Counted from the first letter of the stretch, positions 32,783 to 46,971 are shown. The stretch is DNA of 64,000 nucleotides from Lyophyllum atratum (GCA_014905825.1 JACGCN010000011.1:1612001-1676000); one strand, 5' to 3'. Notes: a model not told the origin generated them from the sequence alone. Translations and numbers: made by a program.

Positions 32783-35700
32783 AACGAGACGACGTGGCTG
32801 GACGAGTGACTCGCGATTATACATAATAGACTCCAGGACACACTCTATGATAGCCTGCGATCAAATAAGATACCAGTCATGAGCGAAGGCATTGGATAAC
32901 GAGCCAATGCCCACCTTCCACGTCCGTATCAATCCGGTGGCTCACTCACTGCCTTCAGGTTGTCGTGGGTAGTGATAATTGCTTTCCTTGGTCGCCTATG
33001 CGTCCCGTCCATGTACTCGCAAAATATTATTGGTCAACGAGGACCGTCTGCGTGATGATGGTATCGATCAGTAGGGACAGCGTTAACTTTAACTTATGCT
33101 CGCCAACTCACCAGAGTCGATGTTTCAGGACAGTATTGAAAGTAACACGACGTGTCGGTGACGCTGGGTGTCCAAATTCGAGGCAAGTTGCCCCATCAGA
33201 CTGAAAAGATAGTACTACAGTCATATGTTAACTCACGAGTGCCAACTTGCGGAGAAATACCTAGCTTTACCAACGTAGGTTATTCGTCAGTTCAAGCCGC
33301 ATTGGGTCGCTAATTATAAATGGTCAACCGATTATTTGAGCTCCGCCACCGAACTTGGCTCAGCGCCGGTTGACCAGGACCTTTACATCAAATTTCAAAC
33401 AGACACTACAGAATCGGGCTCTTCATCCTCCTAGAGGGCTACAAGAATCAGTTCCGACCCTCGAACGTTTGTTACGGTTATTGTTCCAAAAACGCGAAGA
33501 AAAATCCAAGACCACCCTCCGAGATACGCTTTGGACCAAAACCACCAAATACGGCTAACTGTTTCAACGATTCAGTTGTCCGGGTTAGCAGCAAAATTTT
33601 GCGAGCAGTGTGAGGGCTTGCAAGTCCGTTCAGCCTCACTATGCGGAGTTATAAGCTTGAAGATATACACTGGTGATTTACTCCTTGGACGTCATCAACG
33701 CACTTCAAGCTGTAGATTCCTGGGCAGGAAGCTCCTCACACAGCTTTACCACTTATCTCGTGTTCTCCTAACCGTTTTATTGATAGGGATGATCTCCCAT
33801 TGATATCGGTGGACTGGCAACTGCTCACCCCATAGAGCCGCGAGTCTGTGACTTGAGCCTTTCCCCTCAGTTCGATGGACGGTCACTGTCCGTCAACGAG
33901 ACCTGTCCCAAATCGTCCTCTCGCCTATCCGACACAGAGTTCGAATTATACCTTATCATTGCCAGCTCACGCTAGTTTTTCAGAAAGACTTGTCTGCCAC
34001 TCCACTATCAGCTGGTGTCTGCAATCTGTCCTTCTCAGCGCTCGCTGTCGAAGAAGCACTTGATGTCATTGACATACATAGAGACGCTCTTCCATCGTAT
34101 GTCTTGTGATCTGGGGTTGCGCGCCCGACTTGTGGCGACCGAAGCTGATTGTGTTTTCTTCTCTAGGGTTCATTTTTCTGTTTAGCAAGAAGCAACTTCA
34201 ACACCAGTCTGCATAACATGATAGATCCACGGCTTCAATCGCTAGGTATAATCGCCCAGGCCTCGACATTAAACGGTAGCTCAAGCAAGTACTTATTTCT
34301 CTCCATATGATCTAGAAAGAACCCCATTCCCAGAATACTAGGAACCTCGCTTCTACGTTCCCACCTGCTATAATCTATCACCAAGAATTTCGGCTGCGAA
34401 GCAAAATATCCTGAACGGGAACAAAGCTTCAACCTTCACAAAGATAAGATATCCATCCTTAAATCTCCGGCCGCAGTCCTCTCGCACATTCCCGGGATCC
34501 CCTTCCATTCTTCTCTATCGAAATTTACAGCGTGTCGACCTCTTTGGATATCAGAAACGCCACGCCATGACGTGAGAAGCGCGACCGAACGGAACGGCCG
34601 GACGACAGTGGAGTGTGCCACTTGTAGATACTCCTGCAGTTCTCACCACTCTGCAGACGTCGAAAATACTCGAAGCGGTGTTTTTTCTTCTCTTTCCCTA
34701 CGACTTCGATGCTCAGTCATCTTCGGTGTACGGAAGGAATGATCATGGGTCCCGATCACGATCACGATCACACTCCGAGGAGCTCTGGGGTGCTCTGTGG
34801 GTGCCTATTGATTGACGAGCGTTATGCATCATCGAAAGGTCCCAGTTCTTCGCATTCACTATACGGTACTTACCTGAGCAGCGTATAAGCCCGTTCTTTG
34901 ATTGGTATCCCGATATTTTTCTCTGATCATGATCAATTTGCCAGACACACCCCGGCGGCTTTGATCACAGATGCCTGCTACGACGAAAGAGCGCTGAAGG
35001 AGTGCCGCGGCAGTGGAAGAGTTCGATCATGACAGCGAGAAGCAGAAATACGTGCCTCGGAGGAGTTACAAGATGAGACGCGATCGCCACGCGTAAGTGG
35101 CCTAGCGCGCGATCATAGTCCTGCTTGGACCTACTTGGACTATGTCTCTCCGGAACTACTTAGGTGTCCCGGTCAACAAGAGAGCGAGATCCGTGTGATG
35201 CGATCGTTGTCATCAGCCTACAGACAGACCTACTACGATCTTTACTAATACTCAGTCCAACAGTAGTGATGTGATGAAACCACAAGACGAATATAACTCA
35301 AGTTTGTGCAGGGAGAGGCGGGGCAGCAAGGCCCCGCTGTGCAAAACGAGTATTTTTAGTGCAGTGCCGTTAAGTATCTGTAGCGTGATTCTGTCAAATA
35401 GAAACACTCGAAAAATGAATCACCTCGGTGGAATGATACTGACCTGGGGTAAAACGTGTAAATCCCCACAGCACGCCGCTGCCCGCTCGCTAGGCATTCA
35501 TTTCGGAGGAGACCAGGTAAGTCCTCCTCTCGCCGATCGCAGTGTGTGAAGATCAGCCAACGTATATGTCGCCTACGATGCTTGAGTCTAGCGGGTGCAA
35601 TTGATGATCAGAGCCCATGCAGGGACGCGCCTCCCGCGAAGGCGGGATTCGAGTTCCTGGACCGCAATATACAATCAGGGATAAATGCGCTCACAGACTA

Positions 35701-36650
35701 CAAGTTCGATGGTTACGCCAGTCCGGGGAAGGGGGCTTCATTGATCATGATCGTCATTGGCCAAAGACGGAGCCGAACGGCGCAGTCGGGAACGGGACAA
35801 ACGAAAAGCCGGTGCTTGGACGTCTTTCTGATGAGTTGTGCCATATACATACTGAGTCGCGATTGCGATGATACACCATTGTCCTTGCCAATGGGAGTCC
35901 TGATCGGCAGAAAGGGAGTCCCTGCAGAGAAGGTCCCGTCGATCCTCTCATACGAGTCCAGAGAGGCTTTCCTCCTACTCGAGGTACGACCATAAAACGA
36001 CGAGCAGGCGACGTAAGGTAGGTCTCCAGCCCTCTGAACCGGTGGGAGCCCCCAGCCCCACCAAGCAAGTCGTGATACAGACCCAGGCCGGGGTAAACGA
36101 ATCACGCGGAGAAATCCGCTGCAAAAGGCAAATCAGCAGCGAATATTCTGCATTGATTCGAATTTCACGGGGATCGCGCAATGCAGGCGAATCAGGTGCC
36201 AGTGCTTGCGCTTCCTGTCAGTGTCAGCAAAACAAACTTCCTGCCAGCAAAACAAAGCAACATTGACAATGACCGTATTCAGGGGCTAGCTTCTTCGAAG
36301 TCGAACGTTTGTGAATGCATTCTGTGTATGATGACGGGTGTCAGCAGCTTCAAGGGTGTCTGTGGATTGGCCAGGAGGCATACGTAAGCGCCATTCGATC
36401 CTTTGGAGAAGGTGCCAAGAAGACGAGGAGAAGACCCGTTGGCCCCCAGGTCCGTGGACCCTGCATTAAGGAACTTGAAGAAGTGCCGAATTGGGCGACG
36501 CAACTGCAGGTTTCGTTGTTGTCCCATTGAAAAGATGCTATAAGCCTCATTACTAAGAGGATGGTACGGCTGCGAAGTGACAAAATCATGTTAACCCACT
36601 TCGACGTACGCCGTGGACCCACTCTCTCTTACGACTGACTAGTTTCAGGA
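32783..36650. other. Gene-poor stretch without recognised features
   Basis: About 3.9 kb. Many short open frames exist on both strands (for example near 35270-36110), but overlapping frames are equally open and none shows a domain, coherent splicing or compositional contrast. No transposon ends or RNA genes were recognised. Confidence 0.45.
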
Positions 36651-37576
36651 TTCATCGAAACCAGTCCCAGAAATAATCAAAAATACAATACACTCCTCCA
36701 TGCTTTTCATTAATTTTAATAGCTACATCCCCCCCCCTCCTCCTCCTCCCATTACATACAAATCCAAAGCCCCAAAAACCACCTGCCGAACCCAAACCAA
36801 TATATAAATCAGATACTATTCCCAGGAAAGAAAAGCGCAGTCTGACAGTGAGTAAGGAGCGTGGTGTGCGTGTGGGGGGTGTGTGCGATATAAAAAAAAT
36901 ATTTCTTTTACTTTCTTCCTTCTTCTTCGGGTGTACACAACAACAACAACGCGGTAAGTAGTAGTGGGGGGTAGGTACGTAGGGCCCAAACCCAACCTGA
37001 GCCAGCGTTGGTGACGGTGCTGCGGATAGTGGTGGTGGCGGGTGGCGGGTGGTGGCGGTAAATCGTAGTGGTAGGGGTGGGGTGGTGGGGTAATCGTAGT
37101 GGTAGTGGTGGTGGCGGGGATGGTGGTGGTTGTAATGGCCATGATTGCGTGGGGGGAGGAGAGGCGTGGCGGATATAAGAATGAGCGCAACCCGCAAAGT
37201 GGCAGGGCAACGGGCAAGGTCTGCTGGGCTCAAGCCTACGACGAGCAGGAGGGTGGGGAGCGGGGGTGGAGGGTGGGGAGGGTGGGGAGGGTATATAACA
37301 ACAACAAATCCAATCATACATCTCGGTCTTCAGAAAATTAACAAGTCACAAACAGATCACAAGTACACAGGATAAGCAGACACATGGGTTGAGGAGTGGG
37401 GGGTGGGGATGGGCAGACGCCGATGGGGAGTGGAAGGGCAGGGCGACGGGCGGGGCATAAGTTGATGGGCATAATGAGCATGAGGGCAAGGGGCATAGAG
37501 CACTGGGCGGATCCGATTAGAGTTGGGAACGGGAGGGGCGAAGATGGCAGGGAAGGATAGAGGAGAAGGACGAGAT
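36651..37576 (-). other. Low-complexity tract downstream of the bHLH gene
   Basis: Probable 3' untranslated/downstream region of the bHLH gene. It contains a C/T-rich run near 36729-36752 and a GGT/GTGG-rich tract near 37020-37140 (minus-strand ACC repeats). Open frames here are driven by the repeats and were not called as genes. Confidence 0.5.
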
Positions 37577-39318
37577 CTAGTTCATCTCAACACCGACCCC
37601 AAGCATATCCATCCCCATCATCCCCCCGCTCCCCATCCTCGGAATCCCCACCGCGCCATACTCAGGCATCCCCGCTCCCACACTCATATAATCACCCACA
37701 CCCCCCATCCCCACACCGAGCTCATAGCTCGGCGAATGCGAGCCCCGCGACGACCGCGAGTGCACGCTCCCGCTCCGCTCTCGGTGCTGCTGCTGCTGCG
37801 GCGCGTCCTCGCTCCCCGAAGACGACGTAGGCGATCCAGCGGCCGGCACAGCCGCCGCCCCACTGGCATGTGTACCCGTAGGGCTCGGCGTCGGCAGCCC
37901 ATGCGACGTCGCAGGCGGCGTAAACAGGCTCCGCTGCGCCTGCATCATCATCATCTGCTGGCTACTCCCGTTGGACCCGCCGTTCCCCTGGCCCTGGTAG
38001 TAGGGCCCCCCCGCCGACCCGGGGTTGAAGCTCCTGGAGGAAGGCGGCGCCCCTCCGTACATCCCCCACATCTTCTCCTGCTGCTCCTGGTGTTGTTGGT
38101 GCTGGTGATGCTGCTGCTGGATGATCGCGCGCTCCCGCTCCCGAATCTGGATCTCCCTCTCGCGCTCGCGTTCCCGGATCTCCCGCTCCCGCTCGCGTTC
38201 GCGCAGGACGTGGGCGTGCTGCTGCTGGATGTAGGCGTGCTGCTGTTGCAGGAGGTGTTGTTGCTGGTGGTGGGGGTGGTGTACATGGCCGTGCCCGTGG
38301 TGCGGCAGGCCCTGGGAAGGGTAGTGCTCGTACAGAGCATCGAACGCCGGGACGTTGGTCGCGCCGCTGCCCATCGAACCAGGACGGGGGAGGATGTGTG
38401 GCAGACCTGGCGCACCGCCTGTCGATGAGGGAGGAGAAATGCCGTGAGCGAAGGGATTCTGGTGCGTCTTCAGCATCGCGAGCATACGGGTGTCGTCGAG
38501 GCCTCCGGAGGAAGGGACGGTAGGGGAGCCCGAAGATGCAGACGCGTCCAGCACGTCCATCCCGAACTCATCGTCGCCTAGGACACCGTCCCCGCCGACG
38601 TATCCTCCGTACCCGACGTTCCCGGATCCTTCCATATCGTCGTCGTCTTCGCCTTCCTCGGCGCCGGCGACCCCGACGATGACTTCGAGCTCGCCGCCGA
38701 TGACCATGCCGAAGCCTTCACCACGGACGGGTTCCTCGATGCGCTGGATGCCAGCACGCTCACGCCACTCGTTAAGCTCGCGGCGGAGGGCGTCAGCCTC
38801 GAGTTTGAGGAGGCGGAGCTCGCGGGAGGCGAGCATGCGGTGGCGTCGGGAGGCGTGGATGTGAGCTATGGACGAGTTGACGATGGAGGACTTGGAGGGA
38901 CGGCGGATCTGGGACAAGTTGGGGAGAAGCGCCGCAAGGTCCTGTGGAGTATTTTAGTATAGATTATGATGTTTCCTGTAGGACGACTTACGAGGAAACG
39001 ACCATTGAGCGTCTCACGACGTTGACGTTCTACTGCATTGTGGGTGGCACGGCGCTCTGCAGTGTTGGCGCGCCGGCTGGGCTTGCGTTTAACCTGTGGT
39101 TGAGGTGATGCGTGTGTTTGCTGTGTTGGTGGTGGCTGGGTCTGGCTGGGCATAACAGGGGAGATGGGCGTACGGGGAGGGTTGTTGGTGGTGCTGTTGG
39201 CCGTGGTAGGGGAGGCGGAGGGTTTGGTAGTTGGGTTTGCAGAATCGTGGTCCGAAACGGGCGAATGTACAGAGGAAGGAGTGGACGGAAGGGCGATTGG
39301 GAGCGTCATAATGGCCAT
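37577..39318 (-). CDS. Basic helix-loop-helix transcription factor
   Basis: Two exons. The first runs from the ATG at 39318 (MAIMTLPIALPSTPSSVHSP) to a donor near 38990 after RFL; the second runs from about 38942 to the stop at 37577. The basic region is RRATHNAVERQRRETLNGRF, with the His, Glu and Arg expected to read an E-box. The second helix follows the intron as DLAALLPNLSQIRRPSKSSI, with VNSSIAHIHASRRHR. It is extended by a leucine-rich coiled coil (ASRELRLLKLEADALRRELN). The rest is an acidic stretch, a His/Gln-rich stretch and a strikingly regular Arg-Glu repeat of about 35 residues (about 38105-38215). The tail is Ser/Gly/Met-rich. It should act as a dimeric nuclear regulator. The targets are unknown. 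Confidence 0.9.
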
Positions 39319-42300
39319 TTAGTGGTCTATGCAGAGTCGGGTAGTAATAAAGACGAGGGAGATGGGCACAAAGTGACAGGGATTGCAGGGTGGGTACGCG
39401 ATTGCTCAGCGGATGCCCAAAGACCTTGAATGCGGGGAGGAGTGGGTTGCTTTTGTGGTTTCGCGAGCAGGGCTCAAGCGATAAGTCGTAGGCGGGTTGT
39501 AAGAGGCCAGCAAGAGTCGCGAGATCTGCTGTGGGTTAGCATACTATATTTCTGCACACTGTGTGCACTCACTCCAGGCGGTGTCCTTGCGGCGGGGGCT
39601 AGGGCGGGAGAGAGAAGGAGGGAGGGGGAGATGGGGGCAATCAGAGGGCCATGGAACGAACAGAAAGAAGAGCCCCAACTCAAACTCATATCTATAGCCG
39701 AGTCAGGCACAACACTCCCATCACAACAACAACACCCACAAATACGGATTCGGCAACTCACGCGACCCCCTCCCAAATTCGGTCCTTCCCCTTTGGGCCC
39801 TCCATCGGCCCCCCTCCCGACATCTCTCCGGTCTACACTCCGCCAGGTCGCTATAACTACTTCTCACCCCCCGCCCGTCTATCCCTTATCCCTAGCCGAT
39901 ATCACAACCAATCTAGCCCGCCCCAGCTGACTATGACTCAGGGTTCCCTAGGGTTCTTCCCAACCCGACGCCGGGTACCCCCGCCATCCCACCATCGAGC
40001 TCGGCCACATCCCGTCGTTGCTACTGATGCCAATACATCCAAGTTTCCAAGTACCCACTCCGTCCCAGCCTTTGACGTCCATATAGATCCCGGCTGTCTG
40101 ACTACAAATTGAAATGAGCAGTTGTCCTTCAACGTCTTCTGTGCTTGTTGTAGTCTTGACACTCAAACACTTGAGGACCGGCTAGCGGACCCCCGAACGC
40201 ACTAGCTTTTCTTGGTAGTGGTATATCATATGTATCTTGACAATTTGTTGAGGTTTTGAAAATAGCGTTGTTGTCCTGGAGAACTCCGAGTCTGCTCCCG
40301 CTCACGAAGATTCGGAAGACCTGTCACCGTTCCGCAGCACAGGCGACGGGCTGACGGGCTCGGGATGCACAGTCACTGCAATGGAGTAAAGAAGCTCGTT
40401 CTAACTGTATTCTAAGGCTCAGACTCAGACTCAGGCTTAGCATCCCTCCATCATCATTACGACACCTTCGACTTCAGTTAAGAGCAGAGTGAGTGACGTT
40501 ACGGTCAGAGCAAGCCCGAGGGGGTGTTGTAAGATGAATTCTGAACAGATGGATACCAGCGGCCCGGCATCCCCCCCTCCAACCCGCCCATGATATCGAC
40601 ACATTCCTTCGGCGGTCTTTAGACCGTCTGTCCAAGCAGCGGGCCTAACATAGCCAGGGCACGGAATCCCGTATCCTTATCACCGCCTGCCCTGCGAAAA
40701 CGAGGCTACGCAATCGCAAGGACTACCTGTCAATGATAACGCGAAGGAGACAAGTCGGCTCCCCATTTCCAAGTCAGCGAGAAATATCATATGCAGATAA
40801 GCATTATCGATAACGCAGACCCAGGGAGTTCGAACGCGAAGCATCCATCTACTATTTATGCTCAAGCTGACATGGCAGATCCACAACGTCAAAGTCTGGT
40901 CAGTCGCAACTCGTACGTCCTAAACCCACTTCACATTCATTTCAAGCGTCCCTTGCGTCAAGACAAGACCAGGCAGGCAGGGTCCAGGACGTAGATCACA
41001 GCACTAGTGGACATAAGCAGCCCTTCTCCGGACCCTCTCAACTGTCTACTCCGACTCCGATTCGTACTGACAGTGGACACTAGCACTCACCCGCAGTACA
41101 AATCGACGTCCCAGATATGCTGACGATCGCGACCTCCCGCTTCTCCTCGCAAAATCATATCTCCCACCACCTCACGAAAACCGAGGCCTCTCAAAACACA
41201 ATAATACGCCACCCCCACGCATCACGATCACTCACGCAAATACCCAATGATGCCAATTTGTAGCCCTGTCGACCCTTTCCCTCCCTGCCATCGCCATGAC
41301 AGGACCCTTGTTTGAACTTTCGACACTCACCTGGACGCGGAAAAAATGATCAAGGGGAAAAATAAAGAGAAAAAATGATGGTGATCAAAAATATAGGACT
41401 GGAATTGGGAGGACAAATTGGGAGAAGGACAAGAGGATCGGAAACGTGCGAGAAACGTGGCATTTTTTTTCTCTTTGGCTTTTTTGGTTTTGGTCGTTTC
41501 CCGCGGATATGAATTTGCAAAACGCAAAACGCTTTCGAGTCTCAGTCGGGGTCGGGTCGATCATCGCTCAGACTTGCAACGACGATCAAGTAGCAATCTC
41601 AGGGCTCGCGCGATCGACGTCTCTCCTCCCTGTTACACTAAGCTGCAGGTCGAGGGCGCGCCTCAACTCAACTCGGATCGACATGGAAATCGCGAGTGGG
41701 ACTTATCGTGAATCGTAGGGTATGTATGTCTTTCGCATAGGAGTCCGGCGGCGGGAGTAACGGGAACGGGGGCACGGGACTTCGTTTCGCGACGGACCGA
41801 CGATGTCTACGGGAGCAAAACGCGCGAAATCAACCTAAACCTTCCTCCCCACCCCCTACCGAACCAAACAGCCCCTGTCTTTTTGACGATCGTACGTTTA
41901 TCGACTTCAATTCGAGATCAAGCCATGACCAACTTTTTTTCCCTTCTTACACTCCCAAGATATCGATACTACCGCAAAGTTCAAACCCCATTCACCCCGC
42001 CCCCATCCCATTCCCAACCCCAGCCCCAGACCCAGCGTCGATGCAATGCCTGTGGTATCGACGCCCTGATTCACACGGGCCTGAACCCACTCCTACACCG
42101 ATGCGATGATCATGATCATCTCTTGCCTCGCCCCTCCCGCTCGCCTAGATAATTTTAGGGAATACTCCCGAGCCGCTACGACCCTACTCGTAGCCTATCC
42201 CGCATAGCGGAAGATACCGCAGATACCGCAGGTACCGCCGATTGGACCAAGGTGCCTCGGGGACCTGTCGATGTGGGGAAGGGGTGACGTGTTCTCTTTC

Positions 42301-43690
42301 GTGGTGGGGGAGGCAGGCTTATGCAAATGAACGTAAGTCCACGTTTTGGTGTTCCGGTGTTCCTGGTGGTAATGGGGGCGAGGCGATGGCAATGGGTAGC
42401 TGATGGCGCGATGTATCCAGTGCTTTCCGGTTCGAATCTGCGCTTAGCTTCGTGCACGGTCTCGGGATGTGGAAACGGGTGACGGTTCCGTTCGCCTCTG
42501 CCTTTTCAGCGCGAGGTCGATCACGGTTCTCAAGCGAATTCGAAGACGTATCCGGCGTACTGGGGTCGCGGCTCCGAGTTCTTTTTCGCGGACATCAGCG
42601 AGGAGGGGTGGACGCGGATGGAGGTTTGCTACGTTGATACAACACGAGTGGAAGCGTTCGGCACGTTAGGATCGATTCCCGGCGGGTGCGCCCTCCCTTT
42701 CGCGAGGGGCCGGCGAAAACGGGTGTTACCCACTTGTACTCGGTATGATGCCTACCGTCCCTCTCTGAGTCGTATTCTGCACAAATGACAATGATCCAGG
42801 ACGTTTCATTCTTATCGTTCATATATCTTTCGATCGAAACGAACTCATTCTCGGTCCCACCGGAGACGGTGGTAAACGAAAACACTATCTTGGTATGTAA
42901 GTCGGGCCGCCTCCATCCCTTACCACGATATCCCGACATTTCAGTAGTCCCACTCTTCCGCCTTTCATATCCCGGCGAAGCCCCTGTTGGGGACCTCCGT
43001 ACTTTCACCGGTGGCTATCTCATCGTTTTCTACTTTCCTTTTCTCCTCTAGCTCCGATGGCAATCGCCCTTGATCCCTTTTCGCCGCAGACGTGGCTTGC
43101 CTTTATGTCCTAACGCGTTTGCCGTCCCCGGTCCGCACATTGCGTGTGCTATCACCGATCTCCCCCTTTTGAATCTCATTGCGATCGTTGTGTTGTGGTG
43201 GCTGAGTTGTCCAACCCTCTCTATCCAGTCCTTAGCTTTACATCTTTGTGGCGTGTTTATCCGAGCGTTGGAAGTTGGATCCGTTGTATGGACAGGCTGC
43301 GACGTCGATGCCTATCATTTCGGACCCGTGCTTCTGCCATGTATGGGTTCATTTCTTTCATCCTCCTCGTTGTGGTTTCTATTCTGTCTTAATTTTGTCT
43401 GCGCTTCTGTCCTCGATTCACGGTGCCCCCGTTTCGTTCACTCAATTCGTTCTTCTCTCTCTCTTTCATGCTCTCAAAAAATCGGACCGCGGGTCCGCTT
43501 CCAAGTTCCATTCCACTCCACCCAGTATTTTTGTCTCATTCACAGGCGCGTGACGCTACGGGGGCTCTTCACTCGAACCCCGTCCTGAGCCTCCGGGTTC
43601 GCAAAAGCTGCACCCCGCTGGCAGGCACCCTGCCTCCAGTAAAGAGTCCTCGCTGTTGTAAACAGTCCAACTGATCAAACGCTAGGCTCA
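39319..43690. other. Long region without recognised genes upstream of the bHLH gene
   Basis: About 4.4 kb. The part next to the bHLH start probably holds its promoter and leader. 42900-43560 is strongly T/C-rich, which opens long frames without protein-like composition. No domain, tRNA or transposon was recognised. Confidence 0.45.
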
Positions 43691-44350
43691 ATGATTCGTG
43701 TTACTCCATTCGCAGTCCCTCTTCGCACACCCATCTCTTCAGGACTACGAAGATACGCTTCGGTCATTCCTCGCTGTTATTTTGACGGGCAGGGAATGCC
43801 AGCGCATAACCTTCGAAAGTCGACTACAGCTGCGGGGGCTGTCTGCGGTGCTGATTAATCGCAAATGTGACTGGCGTCAACTTCGCTGTCAGTCGTCTTT
43901 TCGTCCCCCTTTCTACTCTTAGTCAGTTGAATCGTGAGGAGAGCAGGTCGCACCAAAGTTGTCATTTTCCGAAGTCCAACATGGAATTAGGGCCATCCTG
44001 TTCATCAGTTGTGACTGACCCCACGATATCGAGCAGGCAAGCAAACACCGGGGCCTATTTACAATACATCAAGGCCGAGAACATAGTACGTCCATGTTTT
44101 GTTCATGAGTGAAAGGACCCCAAAACTGCCTAGATCGAACCTTGCCTCCAGGTCTCTAGAGAGGCAGGGACTGGCAGTTAGAGCGGTGCCGGAGCCCTGA
44201 ACATCCAACCAACCGCCCCTGTCCTGCTGTTTTCGAAGCCATTTCTGCCATCTCACATGCCAAAACATTTCTGGATGGCTCGGAGAAACGACTGCTCCTA
44301 TGTATAGCCCGACTGGAGGCGAAAATAGCCATGGGCGGCCTCGGCGCGCA
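43691..44350 (+). other. Possible exon cluster of an unrecognised gene
   Basis: Weak evidence only. An ATG at 43691 opens MIRVTPFAVPLRTPISSGLR followed by RYASVIPR, which has the composition of a mitochondrial targeting sequence; its frame closes at 43856-43858. Further along the same strand VTDPTISSRQANTGAYLQYI ends at a GTACGT donor near 44092, and near 44226-44340 a frame reads FEAISAISHAKTFLDGSEKR and on to LEAKIAMGGLGAQRYA. These may be exons of one gene, but I could not join them into a single frame and recognise no family. Confidence 0.2.
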
Positions 44351-46971
44351 GAGATACGCTTCAGGATCTTTACTTGCCCCGGTTCCGTGCTGATGGTAAT
44401 GCCTCACCTGCTATTGGCTGGAGGGGAGGCGAGTCGCCCGGCCGGCCTATTTTTCTTTTGTCTCTTGACATGCTTTTTGCACGACACCTGGACTGCGATA
44501 TCACGAGGACTTCTGTTACTCCGTGTGGGGTGCGTTCATTATCCTGGCACACACACAATTTCAGTAATAATCTTGTGCTTTCAATGAGCGCAGGCCTCGC
44601 ATGCGGTGGCGATTAAGCCCAGGCCACCTCGATGTATTGAGGTTATTCTTGGCGCTGTATACGACATTGACGGCACCTTTTCTCATCAGTTACATCCATC
44701 CCCCGCGAGGAGCGGCGCTGCACCCCGATGCCCGAGTGTCTGCTTCTACACGTAAACAGACCTGGGATGTACGGACAGAACACAACTTAACGACATTCAA
44801 CGAGAGATCATGAGCGTCATGAGGCTCGCTTATGAGGAACTCTAGCTGGACAGCGGGAGCATGGGGATGATCTCAGTGCAGTGTTCCCGTGCTCAGACGG
44901 GCAGAATGCAGAACGATGACTTGATGATGACGGATGTTTTCCCAGAAGGAGAACAAGGCCTTCATTTGCTGTGAGAAAAAAAATGGGCATATATTTGATG
45001 TCGACGTCTTCCTGTCGGGCAGCTCGGACGATCGAACTTCTCCTGCTCCAGTCGGAGGGACGTGACGGACCGGGTGCAGTCAGGCTTCTCTGGAATACGT
45101 TATCTAGAGTCTAACTTGGGCAACGCCTTGGCACTTGGTTGGAAATAGACTGGCAGATTAGTACCGGTGATCGCGAGTTTAAGATCCGTATGTATCTCCC
45201 CTTATCCTAGATCTAGAGTTGGCTGCATTGACGATTGGGCGCATCAGCGCATCAAATGCGGGGAAGATTGCATCCATCTCTACCGATGTTCTGGAGGCGC
45301 GATGCGCTTTCTCGACTCAGCTGTGCAGGGCCAAGCCGCGAGATCCATTTTTACAGACTGTTCTAACGTAATTCGGACGCCGGCTGAAGCTCGGTTACTC
45401 GGTGTTTTCGCGCTGCTTCCGCCGCTGCGGCTCGCAGTCACGGATTTGCATCTCCCAGTTATGGGCCTCAGGCTCTCACATTCGCGAAGTAGGTAGCCGA
45501 CATTCGTACTCAGCTGGCTGGACATCAATCAGTGGTGATCATTGAATATTGATCTTGAACCCTCTCAAGTGAGTCCGATCGCGTCATGGGATTGCCTTTA
45601 GCCGCCTTTATAACGGTGCCGAGACCGAAGCATCAGTCCTTCCTGGTGAACTGGAGGTATGTCAGTAACTTTGTCCACAGTAAAGAAGTGGAGGCTTCAC
45701 TGACATCGGGTACTTCATATCATATTTACAATGTCGATATCGCACGATAGTATCCGCCTCATGAAATTACCCATCTAATTTCCATATGCTACTAGAGATT
45801 TCAAATATTTCCTCGCCAGTGAAGGCCAAGCCTGTTCACTACATTTTCATTTAAAAACTTGTCTAAAACTTTTAAGCCGATGCCCTGATCGGCTTCGACA
45901 TTCTGTAAGTCGTGTAACGTCTCAACTTTGATCAACAAATGAACATCTGAACATGAGAGCTAGTTGTCCATCACCATGTCATGGCGTGAAAGATGCATGT
46001 GATAGTCGGTTGCTGTTGAGTAACTTACATCCGAGTCTTCTGGATGGAACAAGCTCATATCAACTTTTAGGGATTCTCGTAGATAAGCCATGGACAGCGC
46101 TGGAGTCGGTAATTCGTTGATTCGACGTTATCATGTTATCAAAAGAGAACTCCGTACGTCGACGTCTACCCAGATTGCACTACGGCCGTGGAATGCTAAA
46201 TCCGCTAGTAGTCCGCCTCGAGGGGATTTATGCGAGCTATGACCCTGGATATTTCTTCCAGATTTCAAATCTTTTGCTCATCAACTGCGACCGAAGTTAC
46301 GGAGAGGCCATACACTATCGCCAGGCGCCCATCTGCATCACTGTATGCAAATTGTCCGAAGGAAACGAGGCTAATGTCCGAGGAATACATATCGAAAACT
46401 GCAAGAAAATTAGGGACAACGACTTCTAGTACTTGATCTTTGGGCCAAGGTTCGAGCCTCATGATGACTAAAGGAAAATCGACAGTGGATCGTCAGGACT
46501 TATCATTTCCCTGCCAACAGCTCCGTACATGAATATCGGTTTCGTCCTGGTCACAGGAACGAGGCATCAACGCGACCCGTTGCGCTGGAGAGTCGAGCAG
46601 GCTCGAGCCTGAGATTCATTACTAACGACCCTCGGACATAGAAAGGATGTCTCGAGACTGATGATCGTCAGCGAAAGAGATTTCCGCCGTGCGACACGTG
46701 TCAAGGTCTGAAGAGTATGCGTTGGGATCCTCAATATCGATCCTTGATAGAGCCCTGCCGGCGGTTGGTCTGACCCCACACGGTGGTTCCACAAGGGCCT
46801 CAGGACAAGCCCTGTCACCTAACAAACAGCATATCCATACGCCGTCGTGTATTCATCGACGAGACACCGCAATCGAAGATATCTGAGGCTCGAGCACGAA
46901 CCTTTCTGGAGGTGAGGCAGGTATACTGCGAAATCATCCCTAGACAAGGATCAATAGAGTAGTAAGGACAA
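44351..46971. other. Region without recognised genes
   Basis: About 2.6 kb. A minus-strand frame near 46462-46265 reads FLAVFDMYSSDISLVSFGQF and on to ADGRLAIVYGLSVTSVAVDE, which looks protein-like. It ends in a stop without a donor, and no continuation was found. Nothing else could be supported. Confidence 0.4.

Noticed and set aside
37523..38428. 301-codon + strand frame rich in His, Pro and Arg
   Set aside because: Antisense to the low-complexity part of the bHLH gene; its composition is a reflection of the Gln/Arg/Glu repeats.
43070..43588. 172-codon + strand frame rich in Leu, Ser, Phe and Cys
   Set aside because: Driven by a T/C-rich tract; other frames are equally open and there is no domain or start context.
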